Shown here: in pieces, positions 26,829-35,744 of the stretch
Position numbering within the stretch: the stretch's first letter is position 1
Layout of the letters: every line of letters begins with the position of its first letter
NCBI RefSeq assembly: GCF_026278345.1
Contig: NZ_CP111085.1
Location: 4,746,282-4,810,281, forward strand
Direction of reading: 5' to 3'
DNA: 64,000 nt
From: Tellurirhabdus rosea
GTDB taxonomy: Bacteria; Bacteroidota; Bacteroidia; Cytophagales; Spirosomataceae
Program-made: the position numbers and the translations under genes
Notes under the pieces: generated by a model
The model's database searches: none
What the model saw: only the letters and a program-made list of their open reading frames with translations
Told to the model about the DNA's origin: nothing

Positions 26829-29800
26829 TTACAAATTCAAGGCATTGAACTGCACCGACTCCATTGCAAACAGCGGCTTGTTGCCCGCGTTCGGATTGGC
26901 AAAGACCAGGTACAGTTTCCGCGGCGTTGAACTTGCGTTGCGCAATTCGATCGAAACCGGCGTGGTCTGACCGGCTTTAACTTCGGCTTCGCCCAGCAGC
27001 GGGCCGGTCGGGGAGTCCAGTCGGGCTTCGAGTTTGCCGCCCGTATGCTGGGCCGTCGAGAAGACGCTGACCTCCAGGCTGCGGATGCCCGTCAGGTCGA
27101 TGTCGTTGAACGCTACGTAGCTGTTATGCTGCGTTCCGACTACCAATTCGCTGCCGTTCGGCCGCTTGAACTTCACCGTGGCTTTGCTGTCGTCGTACGC
27201 CGCCGCTTTTACTTTCGGGCTGCGGAGGACCAGCGTCGAGGTGCCCGTCTGCGGACCAATGACGCTGCTGCCCTGGTCGGTGTAGCTGGCCATAATGACG
27301 TACGAGCCTTCTTTCTCTTTCGCTTTGGTCACGTACGAGCCTTTCAGCGGCTGCTTCTCTACTTTCTTCTTGTCGCCCAGCGACAGAATGTAGCTCACCA
27401 TTTCCTTGGCTTCGTCTTCTTTCAGCTGCGGGTGGGCACTCATGGCCTGTTCGCCCCAGACGCCCGAGCCGCCCGTAATTACTTTCTTGGCGAGTTGGTT
27501 CACAACCGCGGCGCGGCGTTCTTTCGCGTACTTGTCGGCCACGGCGAGGTAAGCCGGTCCGATGGATTTCTGGTCGATGCTGTGACAGGCTTTGCAGTCC
27601 GACAATTCAATCAGGCGGCGACCCGTCGCGAAGCCGGTGTTTACCTGGTGGCCCTGCGCGAGGGCGGCTTTGTCGAAGCCTTCCATGTAGTTGATGGTCA
27701 CCGTTACGTCTTCGGGCTTGATTTTGCCCGCTGCCAGTGTGCCGTCTTCCTTATCGGCCACTTTGACTTCGTAATCCACCGGCTTTTCGCCGAAGTAGAA
27801 CGTCCGGTTGCCTTTTACGGCCACTTCTACCTTCGGCACTTCGTTCCCAACCTTGATTTCGATGGTGCGGGTAGCCACGCTGCCTTTGGCGTCGGTTACT
27901 TTCAGCATCGCCTGGTAAACGCCGGGTTTGGTGAACGTAAAGCTGGGGCTCGGCTGGGTGCTTTTCGGTAAGCCTTTGCCAAAGGTCCACTCGTACTTCA
28001 GGGCGTCGTTGTCGTAGTCAACGGTTCCTTTGCTGTCGAATTTCACGGCCAGCGGGGCGGCGCCAACGGCTTTGCTGGCGTTGATGAAGGCCACCGGCGG
28101 GCGGTTTCCGGCATTGTAGGTGATGTGCACCAGCCGGGCGTCATCGTTCTGGGCGAACCAGTTGCTGCCGTATTCGAGCATGTACAGCGAGCCGTCCTTG
28201 GCAAACTGCATGTCCATCGGGTGGTTGAACGAGGTGTTGCCCATGAAGCGCTCCATGCTCACAAAATTACCCTCCTTGTCCATCGTGACCGGGTTGATCC
28301 AGCCGCGCATCCATTCGTAGGCGAACAGTTTGCCGTCGTAGTATTTCGGGAACTTCACCGGGCTGTCGGCGTAATCGTCGTAGTAGTAAACCTGACCCGC
28401 CATCGCGTTCCGGCCGCCTTTGCCGACAATATCACCGAACTCGGGCGACTCGGCGTACGGGTAGTAGATGAACGCTTTCTGCGCGGGCGGCAGCTCCTTC
28501 AGACCCTTGATCTGGGTCGAGTAGTTGATCGGCTTCATCGGGTCGTTGAAGGCCCCCGACGTGCTGTCGGCAAAGTTGTACTGCCGGTACGGCTTGTTGT
28601 CGGCGACGAACAGCGGCCAGCCGAAGTAGCCGGCTTTGCGGGCCTGGTTGATTTCGTCGTGACCGCGAGGACCCCGTTTATCGTTGTTTTCCCCCGCATC
28701 CGGACCAACTTCGCCCCAGTAGAGGAAGCCCGTGTGCTGGTCCACCGAAATCCGGTAGGGGTTACGGTTGCCCATCACGTAAATCTCCGGACGCGCGTTC
28801 GGCGTGCCTTTCGGGAAGAGATTGCCTTCCGGAATGTCGTAGCCGCCTTCCGCGCGGGGCTTGATGCGCAGAATTTTGCCGCGCAGGTCGGCCGTGTTGC
28901 TGGACGAAACCAGGGCGTTGTACTTCCGGCGGTTCGGACGGTCGTCGCTCGGGGAGAAGCCGTTGGAGAAGAACGGGTTGGTGTTGTCGCCGGTCGACAG
29001 GTACAGGTTGCCCTGACGGTCCCAGGCAATGGAGCCGCCCGTATGGCAGCAGTCGTCCTTGTCGTAGGTCCGGTGTTCGGCCACGGTCAGAATGAGCTGC
29101 TCGGTATTCAGCAGCAGTTCGTCTTTGGCGTCATCCCATTTCACCCGCACCAGGCGGTTGTTGGAATCCGGCTTCACGGCCGAGTAGTACAGGTACACCC
29201 ACTTGTTCTCGTTGAATTTGGGGTCGATGTTGATGCCCATCAGGCCGTATTCCCGATCAAAGTGGACGGGCACGTTGGCGACCACCTTGCTGGTTTTCTT
29301 CTTCGTATCGTACATCTTGACCGCCCCTTTCCGCTCCGTGAAGATGATTTTGCCGTTATCCAGCACCACCATTTCGGTCGGTTCGTCGAGCTTTTCCATC
29401 AGGACGTTCTTGGTAAACCGGTTTTCTTCCGGCGGCAGCATCGAGTGGGCTTTTCCATAGTCGAGGCGCTCGGCCATGACGTATTTAATGCCGCCCAGGA
29501 CGTGCTGGAGGAACAGCGGCTCGTCAAAGGACTCGTCGGTATGGCCGCCACCTGTGTAGAACGATTTTCCGCCGTCGAACTCGCGGTACCAGGCAATCGG
29601 GTGGTTATCCCCGTTTTTGCCGCCCTCATAGGTTTTTTCGTCCAGTTTGGCCAGCACTTTCAGGCCCGGCACAATGCTTTTGTAGTTGTACCATTCGTCG
29701 AACCGTTTCCAGCGGTCGGGCAGCATTTTGGTCGAGATGTGGGTTTTGTCCACCACCTCGATTTCGGCATTCTGCTGTTTGGGGTGACTCAGGAAGTAGG

Positions 29801-30215
29801 CACCGGCCAACTGGTTGTACCAGGGCCAGTTGTATTCGGTATCCGCCGCGGCATGGATGCCCACATAACCGCCGCCCGCCTGAATGTACCGTTCGAAGGC
29901 TGCCTGCTGCTCCGGATTCAGGACATCGCCCGTCGTGCTCAGGAAAATAACGGCATGGTAACGCTTGAGGCTCGCCTCCGTAAAACGGGAAGCATCTTCG
30001 GTCGTGTCGACGGCGAAACCGTTTTCCTGGCCCAGCTTCAGGAGAGCCAGTCTACCCTTCGGAATCGAAGCGTGGCGGAAGCCCTTGGTCTTCGAAAAGA
30101 CCAGGACACGCTTTTGCGGAGTTTGTGCCACCGTCCAGCCGACACTCAGGGCCAGAAAACCGGCCACCAGCAAGAGGCGCAGGCAGGAGGCAGGCGAAAA
30201 TCTTTTTGATAACAT
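26829..30215 (-). CDS. Multidomain secreted ThuA / PQQ-type sugar dehydrogenase / PKD / cytochrome c protein
   Basis: A 1128-residue exported protein. In order: signal peptide (1-30); ThuA-like domain (about 33-255, VLVFSKTKGFRHASI, GGGYVGIHAAADTEYNWPWY, HPIAWYREFDGGKSFYTGGGH); six-bladed PQQ-dependent glucose/sorbosone dehydrogenase domain (about 265-720, LDEPTEMVVLDNGKIIFTERKG, YGLMGINIDPKF, RGKILRIKPRAEGGYDIPEGN, PDAGENNDKRGPRGHDEIN); PKD domain (about 735-825); cytochrome c with CKACH at 874-878; and a C-terminal CBM6-like lectin domain (about 990-1128). It probably oxidises sugars in the periplasm and passes electrons to its own haem. A -7 box is at 30293-30300. Confidence 0.9.
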   Translation of the reverse strand: MLSKRFSPASCLRLLLVAGFLALSVGWTVAQTPQKRVLVFSKTKGFRHASIPKGRLALLKLGQENGFAVDTTEDASRFTEASLKRYHAVIFLSTTGDVLNPEQQAAFERYIQAGGGYVGIHAAADTEYNWPWYNQLAGAYFLSHPKQQNAEIEVVDKTHISTKMLPDRWKRFDEWYNYKSIVPGLKVLAKLDEKTYEGGKNGDNHPIAWYREFDGGKSFYTGGGHTDESFDEPLFLQHVLGGIKYVMAERLDYGKAHSMLPPEENRFTKNVLMEKLDEPTEMVVLDNGKIIFTERKGAVKMYDTKKKTSKVVANVPVHFDREYGLMGINIDPKFNENKWVYLYYSAVKPDSNNRLVRVKWDDAKDELLLNTEQLILTVAEHRTYDKDDCCHTGGSIAWDRQGNLYLSTGDNTNPFFSNGFSPSDDRPNRRKYNALVSSSNTADLRGKILRIKPRAEGGYDIPEGNLFPKGTPNARPEIYVMGNRNPYRISVDQHTGFLYWGEVGPDAGENNDKRGPRGHDEINQARKAGYFGWPLFVADNKPYRQYNFADSTSGAFNDPMKPINYSTQIKGLKELPPAQKAFIYYPYAESPEFGDIVGKGGRNAMAGQVYYYDDYADSPVKFPKYYDGKLFAYEWMRGWINPVTMDKEGNFVSMERFMGNTSFNHPMDMQFAKDGSLYMLEYGSNWFAQNDDARLVHITYNAGNRPPVAFINASKAVGAAPLAVKFDSKGTVDYDNDALKYEWTFGKGLPKSTQPSPSFTFTKPGVYQAMLKVTDAKGSVATRTIEIKVGNEVPKVEVAVKGNRTFYFGEKPVDYEVKVADKEDGTLAAGKIKPEDVTVTINYMEGFDKAALAQGHQVNTGFATGRRLIELSDCKACHSIDQKSIGPAYLAVADKYAKERRAAVVNQLAKKVITGGSGVWGEQAMSAHPQLKEDEAKEMVSYILSLGDKKKVEKQPLKGSYVTKAKEKEGSYVIMASYTDQGSSVIGPQTGTSTLVLRSPKVKAAAYDDSKATVKFKRPNGSELVVGTQHNSYVAFNDIDLTGIRSLEVSVFSTAQHTGGKLEARLDSPTGPLLGEAEVKAGQTTPVSIELRNASSTPRKLYLVFANPNAGNKPLFAMESVQFNALNL

Positions 30216-30292
30216 AAGGCAGAAGAATACTACAGGGTTGGTAATGAAAGCCGTTGCATCATTTGGCTAAATAATGTTCTCCGGCTAAGATT

Positions 30293-30300
30293 CAAAAGTA
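30293..30300 (-). promoter_or_regulatory. -7 promoter box of the ThuA/PQQ gene
   Basis: Minus-strand TACTTTTG (30300 to 30293), an exact TAnnTTTG, about 78 nt before the start codon. No convincing -33 TTG. Confidence 0.4.
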
Positions 30301-30389
30301 CGAAAAAGCTGTATTCTACCGGCTTAGAGAGCTTACTTATTTTCCCGAAAGCCTAATAAGGCCGCCTGGCCGAGCGGCGCCGTTCTGCG

Positions 30390-30397
30390 TATCTTTG
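30390..30397 (+). promoter_or_regulatory. -7 promoter box upstream of the 30475 gene
   Basis: TATCTTTG, an exact TAnnTTTG, 78 nt before ATG 30475. A second candidate, TAGTTTTG, lies at 30454-30461 but is very close to the start. Confidence 0.4.
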
Positions 30398-30474
30398 AGT
30401 AGTTTTCACGGTTAAATTTATGTTTACCCTCGTATGAACGGAACGTATTTTGCTAGTTTTGCCTTACAAAGGTC

Positions 30475-30867
30475 ATGAAGCCCAAGACGCTCCACATATT
30501 CTTTCGGCGGTTGCTCTGCTGGTTGTTGGCGATTCACGTCCTCAACTTTAGCGTCAATGCGCCCGACTACCCGCAGGCAGGCGCCCCGGCCAGCCAATGG
30601 GAGAATGTGGCGGTGAACGAGATGGAAAACGTCTTTGAGATTATTCTCGAAAAGTGGCTGCAGTGCGATAATGCCGTTCCCGAACAGGATGAACCCGACG
30701 CCGACGACGAGTCGCAACCCTTTGAGAAAGAATACTATCCACCGACGACGTACGCTTCGGGTCCTTCGCTCCTGACCGGCCTGCCGCAGCAGACGTTTCT
30801 GCGCGAAACCGCCTCGCTGGTGCTTCTGCATCATCCGGAAATAACCCCACCCCCTCCGCAGGCCTGA
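30475..30867 (+). CDS. Small exported protein of unknown function
   Basis: A 130-residue protein with a basic N-terminus and one hydrophobic segment (LLCWLLAIHVLNFSV), an acidic middle (EQDEPDADDESQPFEKEYY) and a proline-rich end (EITPPPPQA). It looks exported or membrane-anchored and has no enzyme motif. It precedes the ABC/HlyD/TolC genes by 178 bp in the same direction. A functional link is possible but not shown. I do not recognise a named family. Confidence 0.6.
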   Translation: MKPKTLHIFFRRLLCWLLAIHVLNFSVNAPDYPQAGAPASQWENVAVNEMENVFEIILEKWLQCDNAVPEQDEPDADDESQPFEKEYYPPTTYASGPSLLTGLPQQTFLRETASLVLLHHPEITPPPPQA

Positions 30868-31045
30868 AACCGGCTCTTTCTGGCGGCATATCTTCCTCGC
30901 TGGCTTACATTTCTGTGTCTGGAGAATGAACGACACAGAGGTGTTGGAGAAAATCAAAAATAAAAGTTTTACTTTTACTGGTGAAAGTCTTAAATTTATG
31001 CCAGTTAATCTTGTTTGGAAGAAGCTTGTAAAAGCTTGATGTCTT

Positions 31046-32791
31046 ATGAGTAAACAGATCACTTCTGCTTTGGATCAACCCCCACTCACGCCGTTTCAGC
31101 GCCTAATGGGTCTGCTGAGCAACGAGAAACGGGACATCTACTATATCTATCTGTACGCCATTGTTGTCGGTCTGATTAGTCTGTCGCTGCCGCTGGGCAT
31201 TCAGGCGATCATCAACCTGATTTCGGGCGGCATGGTTTTCAGTTCGGTTTACCTGCTGATTGGTCTGGTGATCGCCGGGGTGCTGGTGAGCGGTATTCTG
31301 CAAATCATCCAGATTACGCTGGTGGAAGTGCTGCAGCGGCGGGTTTTCGCCAAAGCGGCCTTTGAATTCACGTACCGCATTCCCCACATCCGGACGGAAG
31401 CGCTGGCCGAGTATTATCCGCCGGAACTGATGAACCGGTTTTTTGACATTCTGTCCGTCCAGAAAGCCCTGCCCAAACTGCTGATCGACATCACGGCGGC
31501 GGTGCTCCAGATCATTTTCGGCCTGATTCTGCTCTCGTTTTACCATCCGTTCTTCATCGTCTTCGGGCTGATCGTGGTTCTCCTTATTATAGGAATGATT
31601 TATCTGATCGGCCCTAAAGGTTTGGAAACCAGCCTGAAAGAGTCGAAGTATAAGTATAAGGTCGCCCAGTGGCTGGAGGACATTGCCCGCACGCTGCGTA
31701 CCTTCAAACATGCCGGGGATTCGCCTCTGCCGGTGCAGAAGATGGACGGGCTGGTGCAGAATTACCTGGCTTACCGGAAAAAACACTTCAGCGTCCTGGT
31801 TGGTTTTTTCGGCAATGCGGTGGCGTTCAAAACGCTCGTGACGGCCGGTCTGCTTATTCTCGGCACCCTGCTGGTGGTGGACCGCCAGATCACGCTCGGC
31901 CAGTTTGTGGCCTCGGAACTGATTATCGTTCTCGTCGTAGGGTCCGTGGAAAAGCTGATTCAGAACGTGGATGTGGTGTTTGACCTGCTGACGGCCGTCG
32001 AAAAGCTGGGTACGGTGACGGACCTTCCCCTTGAGAAAGAGCAGGGATTCGTGCTGGTGACCGACGAAAGCAAGACCGCCGGGCAGCACGCCAATTCGCT
32101 GCTGGTCCGGGACGCGCTGACGCTGAAAGTAACGGACCTCAACTACAGCTACGAATCCGGCGGGGCGCCGGTGCTGAAAAACATTAATTTTGAGTTGCAG
32201 CCCCACGAACGGATTTGTCTGACCGGTTCCGGCGATTCCGGCAAGCACACCTTAACCTCGCTGCTGGCGGCGGAACGCAACGGGTACGAAGGCAGTATTA
32301 CCTTCAACGGCTTTTCGCTGCGCGACCTGCAGGCGGGCAGCCTGCGGCAGCTGATCGGCCGGAATTCGCTGCACGACGCCCTGTTCGACGGGACCATTCT
32401 CGAAAATATTACCCTGGATCGCCCGGGAATCAACCCCGCCGATGTGCAGTGGGCGCTGAATGCGCTGGGACTGACAGAGGCGGTCAATCATTTGCCGGAC
32501 GGCCTTCAGACCATGATGCTGTCGGGCAATCACCAGATTTCGGAGAGCCTGTCGATCCGGATTGTGCTGGCCCGCTGCGTAGTGCACCGGCCGCGCATCC
32601 TGATGCTGACGGATACGCTTTCCGTGCTGGATAAATCGGAACGGCTGCAGGTACTTTCCTTTCTGACCGACAAGGCAAATCCGTGGTCCCTGCTGATTGT
32701 TTCCAATGACCCCATCGTGATGGCCGCCTGCGACCGGGTATTGATGCTTGACAAAGGCCAGATAATCGAAACAAGAACCAACCATGCTTAA
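31046..32791 (+). CDS. ABC exporter protein with degenerate ATPase domain
   Basis: A 581-residue type-I-secretion-like exporter half, without N-terminal peptidase domain. Residues about 30-310 form the six-helix membrane domain; about 360-575 form the nucleotide-binding domain. Its catalytic motifs are degenerate: Walker A is GSGDSGKH (394-401, His where Ser/Thr binds Mg), the signature is ISESL (498-502) instead of LSGGQ, Walker B is ILMLTD (518-523, Thr in place of Asp and Asp in place of Glu), the switch His is Asn554, and the Q-loop Gln appears replaced near 442. The fold seems kept, since DGTILENI and SVLDKSERL are recognisable. It overlaps the HlyD gene by 8 bp. Confidence 0.85.
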   Translation: MSKQITSALDQPPLTPFQRLMGLLSNEKRDIYYIYLYAIVVGLISLSLPLGIQAIINLISGGMVFSSVYLLIGLVIAGVLVSGILQIIQITLVEVLQRRVFAKAAFEFTYRIPHIRTEALAEYYPPELMNRFFDILSVQKALPKLLIDITAAVLQIIFGLILLSFYHPFFIVFGLIVVLLIIGMIYLIGPKGLETSLKESKYKYKVAQWLEDIARTLRTFKHAGDSPLPVQKMDGLVQNYLAYRKKHFSVLVGFFGNAVAFKTLVTAGLLILGTLLVVDRQITLGQFVASELIIVLVVGSVEKLIQNVDVVFDLLTAVEKLGTVTDLPLEKEQGFVLVTDESKTAGQHANSLLVRDALTLKVTDLNYSYESGGAPVLKNINFELQPHERICLTGSGDSGKHTLTSLLAAERNGYEGSITFNGFSLRDLQAGSLRQLIGRNSLHDALFDGTILENITLDRPGINPADVQWALNALGLTEAVNHLPDGLQTMMLSGNHQISESLSIRIVLARCVVHRPRILMLTDTLSVLDKSERLQVLSFLTDKANPWSLLIVSNDPIVMAACDRVLMLDKGQIIETRTNHA

Positions 32792-34142
32792 TATTTCAAG
32801 ACAACGCGTCGAAGACGTCCTTGAAGAAAAATATCCGCTGGAAGCCCTGGAAACGCTCCAGACTCCCCGGACGGGCCGTATTTTCGCCCGGTGGCTTACG
32901 GGCATTCTGCTGATTATGCTGGTGGCGCTGTTTCTGCCCTGGCAGCAGAACATCAACGGGGAAGGCTTCGTGTCGGCCCTGCGGCCGCAGGACCGCCCGC
33001 AGACCATCCAGAACGCCATTGCCGGCCAGATCAGCAAGTGGTTTGTGCAGGAAGGCCAGCTGGTGCGCAAAGGAGACACGCTGGCGGTTATTTCCGAAAT
33101 CAAGGACGAATATTTTGACCCGAATCTGCCGCAGCGCCTGCGTGAACAGCTGGTGGCCAAGCAAAACAGCATCGTCGCCACGCAGGCCAAGATCGAAGCG
33201 CTCAACAGCCAGATCGCGGCCCTGAAAGACGGTCTTACCTTCAAACTGCAATCGGCCCGCAACAAGGTGCGGCAGGGGCAGTTCAAAGTGACCAGCGACA
33301 GCACGGATGTGGTGGCCGTCCGTAGCTTCTACGTCATCGCCAAAACCCGGCAGGAACGTTTTGAGAATGGCTACAAAAACGGGCTTTTTTCGCTGACCGA
33401 CGTAGAAACCCGGCGGCTGAAGCTCCAGGAAGATTATGCCAAGGTGATTTCGCAGGAAAACAAGCTGTCTATCTCGCGCAACGAACTGATCAACGCCCGC
33501 ATCGAACTGAGTTCGGTACAGGCCGATTACCAGGACAAGATTTCCAAAGCCCAGTCGGACCTCGGTTCCGCCATTTCGTATCTGGCCGATGCCCGCTCCG
33601 AGCTGGCCAAACTACAAAACAAGATCAGCAGCGTGGACGTACGGCGCGGCCTGTACGTCATCCGGGCACCGCAGGACGGGTACATTGTCAAAGCGGCCAA
33701 AGCCGGTATCGGTGAGACCATCAAGGAGGGCGAGTCCATCGCGACGCTTCAGCCCGCCGAGCCGCAGGTGGCCGTAGAACTGTTTGTCAACGCGAACGAT
33801 GTGCCGCTGATCGAGCGGGGCCGCACCGTCCGGCTGGAGTTCGACGGCTGGCCGGCTCTCCAGTTTTCGGGCTGGCCTTCGGTGGCGGTGGGAACCTTCG
33901 GCGGAAAAGTGTCGGTCATCGATGCTGTCAACAGTCCGAACGGGAAATACCGGCTGCTGATTACTCCCGCCGACAATGACCAGTCCTGGCCGAAGCAGCT
34001 GCGGCTTGGCTCAGGCGTTTACGGCTGGGTGATGCTCAACGATGTACCCGTCTGGTATGAAATCTGGCGGCAGCTGAACGGCTTCCCGCCGAGCCTCAAC
34101 CAGGAGCCAAAGATCGAGGAAGGAGGAAAGGTCAAAAAATGA
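32784..34142 (+). CDS. HlyD-family membrane fusion protein
   Basis: A 452-residue periplasmic adaptor of type I-like export. One N-terminal transmembrane helix (FARWLTGILLIMLVALFLPW, about 33-52) is followed by a first lipoyl half (GFVSALRPQDRPQTIQNAIAGQISKWFVQEGQLVRKGDTL), a long coiled-coil hairpin (about 110-290) and the returning barrel half (GLYVIRAPQDGYIVKAAKAGIGETIKEGESIATLQP). It overlaps the ABC gene upstream by 8 bp and the TolC gene downstream by 4 bp, so the three are translationally coupled and should form one export machine. Confidence 0.9.
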   Translation: MLNISRQRVEDVLEEKYPLEALETLQTPRTGRIFARWLTGILLIMLVALFLPWQQNINGEGFVSALRPQDRPQTIQNAIAGQISKWFVQEGQLVRKGDTLAVISEIKDEYFDPNLPQRLREQLVAKQNSIVATQAKIEALNSQIAALKDGLTFKLQSARNKVRQGQFKVTSDSTDVVAVRSFYVIAKTRQERFENGYKNGLFSLTDVETRRLKLQEDYAKVISQENKLSISRNELINARIELSSVQADYQDKISKAQSDLGSAISYLADARSELAKLQNKISSVDVRRGLYVIRAPQDGYIVKAAKAGIGETIKEGESIATLQPAEPQVAVELFVNANDVPLIERGRTVRLEFDGWPALQFSGWPSVAVGTFGGKVSVIDAVNSPNGKYRLLITPADNDQSWPKQLRLGSGVYGWVMLNDVPVWYEIWRQLNGFPPSLNQEPKIEEGGKVKK

Positions 34143-34236
34143 AAAATGAAAAATTAACAATGAAAAATGAGCGACGGAAGCCGGGCCGCTGGATGGCTGT
34201 AGCCCTGTTCATTATTCATTATTCATTGTTCATTCC
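34138..34236. repeat. Word-type inverted repeat inside the TolC signal-peptide coding region
   Basis: The left arm (34138-34172, words AATGAAAAATGA, AATTAACAATGA) and the right arm (34207-34236, words TTCATTATTCATTA, TTCATTG) are imperfect inverted copies. The left arm encodes MKNEKLTMKNER and the right arm encodes the hydrophobic FIIHYSLFI. Confidence 0.75.
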
Positions 34237-35608
34237 TTCTTCGGCTTCCGGGCAGACAGCGGATTCGGCGCGGGTTTTCTCCTTCAACGATTTTGCGGAA
34301 CTGATCCTGAAGAATCACCCCATTGTCCGGCAGGCGGCGCTGCTTCCCGAAGAAGCGCGTCAGGAAGTGATGCAGGCACGCGGCGCCTTCGATCCCAAAG
34401 TGGCGTCGGGCTTCGACCGCAAGGAATTCGGCGGGCTTGATTATTACAACAACTGGGCGAATGAGCTGAAAGTGCCGGTCTGGTCGGGCGGCGCGGACCT
34501 GAAAGTGACCTACGACCGGTTTGTCGGCCCCTACACGCCGCGCATGCAGCAGACCACCAACGTGGGACTGGCCGGCATCAACCTGAGCGTACCGCTAGGG
34601 CAGGGCATGCTCATCGACGCCCGTCGGTCGACGCTCCGGCAGGCGCAGTTTATGGTCAATATCGCCGAAGCCGACCGGATCAAACAGATCAACAAGGTCT
34701 GGTTCGATGCCGCCAAGGACTATTGGGAATGGTATCTGGCCAGCCAGCAGGTCCGGCTGCTCCAGGAAGGTTTTGACCTGGCGGATACGCGCTTCCAGGC
34801 CGTCCGGCAGCGGACGTTGATCGGCGACGCGGCGACGATTGATTCCGTGGAGGCTAAAATCACGGTTCAGGACCGGCAGGTTCAGCTCGAACAGGCGCTG
34901 GTGCAGTTGCAGAACACCCGGCTGATTTTGTCAACCTACCTGTGGAGTCCGGAAGGCCAGCCGCTGGAACTCCCGGAGCGGGCGGCTCCGCAGGCGGCCT
35001 ATCTGGCGCCCATCGGGCTGGATGTGGTCGAGCGGCTGCAACGGCGGGCCGGCGAATTTCATCCCGAACTGCTGAAGCTGGACGGTAAACTTCGCCAGCT
35101 GACCGTCGAGGAACGCTTTCGCCGCGAACTGCTGAAACCCCAGATCAACCTGTCGGCGGGGCTGCTGAGCCGTCCGCCCGTCTTCAGCACCGAAAGCCCG
35201 ACGAAGTATGGTTTCGCCTGGGACAACCACAAAATCGGGGTGGATTTTGTCTTCCCGCTTTTCCTCCGGAAAGAACGCGGCAAACTGCGGCAGGTGCAGA
35301 TCAAAGCGCAGCAGACGACGCTAGAGCGGCAGCAGACCAACCGGGATGTGCTCAACGGCGTGGCGGGCGCTTACAATGAACTCAAGGCGCTGGAGCGGCA
35401 GATCACCGTGCAGGAGACCGCCGTTCAGAACCAGCGCACGCTGCTTCGCGCCGAGCAGCAGAAGTTTGACCTGGGCGAAAGCACCCTGTTTCTGGTCAAC
35501 AGCCGCGAAACCAAGCTCATCGACATGCAGGTAAAACTCGAAGAACTAAAGTCAAAATACCAGAAAGCCGTCGCCGGCCTCTACTACGCCTCCGGCAGTA
35601 CCAGTTAA
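34139..35608 (+). CDS. TolC-family outer membrane efflux protein
   Basis: A 489-residue outer-membrane channel component completing the ABC-HlyD-TolC set. The N-terminal signal peptide is unusual: its charged region and hydrophobic core come from the two arms of an inverted repeat, and it cleaves around PSSASGQ. Two OEP domains follow (ELILKNHPIVRQAALLPEEARQEVMQARGAFDPKV near 52-90; the second half from about 290), with long alpha-helical segments such as LEQALVQLQNTRLILS and AVQNQRTLLRAEQQKFDLGESTLFLVNSRET. The last is the repeated TolC motif near the C-terminus. The ATG overlaps the HlyD stop by 4 bp. Confidence 0.9.
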   Translation: MKNEKLTMKNERRKPGRWMAVALFIIHYSLFIPSSASGQTADSARVFSFNDFAELILKNHPIVRQAALLPEEARQEVMQARGAFDPKVASGFDRKEFGGLDYYNNWANELKVPVWSGGADLKVTYDRFVGPYTPRMQQTTNVGLAGINLSVPLGQGMLIDARRSTLRQAQFMVNIAEADRIKQINKVWFDAAKDYWEWYLASQQVRLLQEGFDLADTRFQAVRQRTLIGDAATIDSVEAKITVQDRQVQLEQALVQLQNTRLILSTYLWSPEGQPLELPERAAPQAAYLAPIGLDVVERLQRRAGEFHPELLKLDGKLRQLTVEERFRRELLKPQINLSAGLLSRPPVFSTESPTKYGFAWDNHKIGVDFVFPLFLRKERGKLRQVQIKAQQTTLERQQTNRDVLNGVAGAYNELKALERQITVQETAVQNQRTLLRAEQQKFDLGESTLFLVNSRETKLIDMQVKLEELKSKYQKAVAGLYYASGSTS

Positions 35609-35744
35609 AGAGTTAAGAGTTAAGAGTTAAGAGTTAAAAGTTAAAAGTAAGGCTCCGCTGAAACAGAAACCTGAATCAGCGGAGCCTTACTTTTAACTTT
35701 TAACTTTTAACTTTTAACTCTTAACTCTTAACTCTTAATTCTTT
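35604..35744. repeat. Long inverted repeat between convergent genes (IR-11)
   Basis: Inner perfect 30-bp arms 35632-35661 and 35676-35705 around the loop AACAGAAACCTGAA, extended by GTTAAGAG and GTTAAAAG words in unequal numbers on the two sides. Its central 42 nt (35648-35689) are identical to 41700-41741. Confidence 0.95.

Noticed and set aside
28125-30209. A 694-codon open frame antisense to the ThuA/PQQ gene
   Set aside because: It mirrors the codon structure of a clearly real gene, has no recognisable domain and no promoter. Long antisense frames are expected in GC-rich genes; the same holds for 38925-40811 (mutS), 51832-53265 (zwf), 12984-14495 and 6224-7654.
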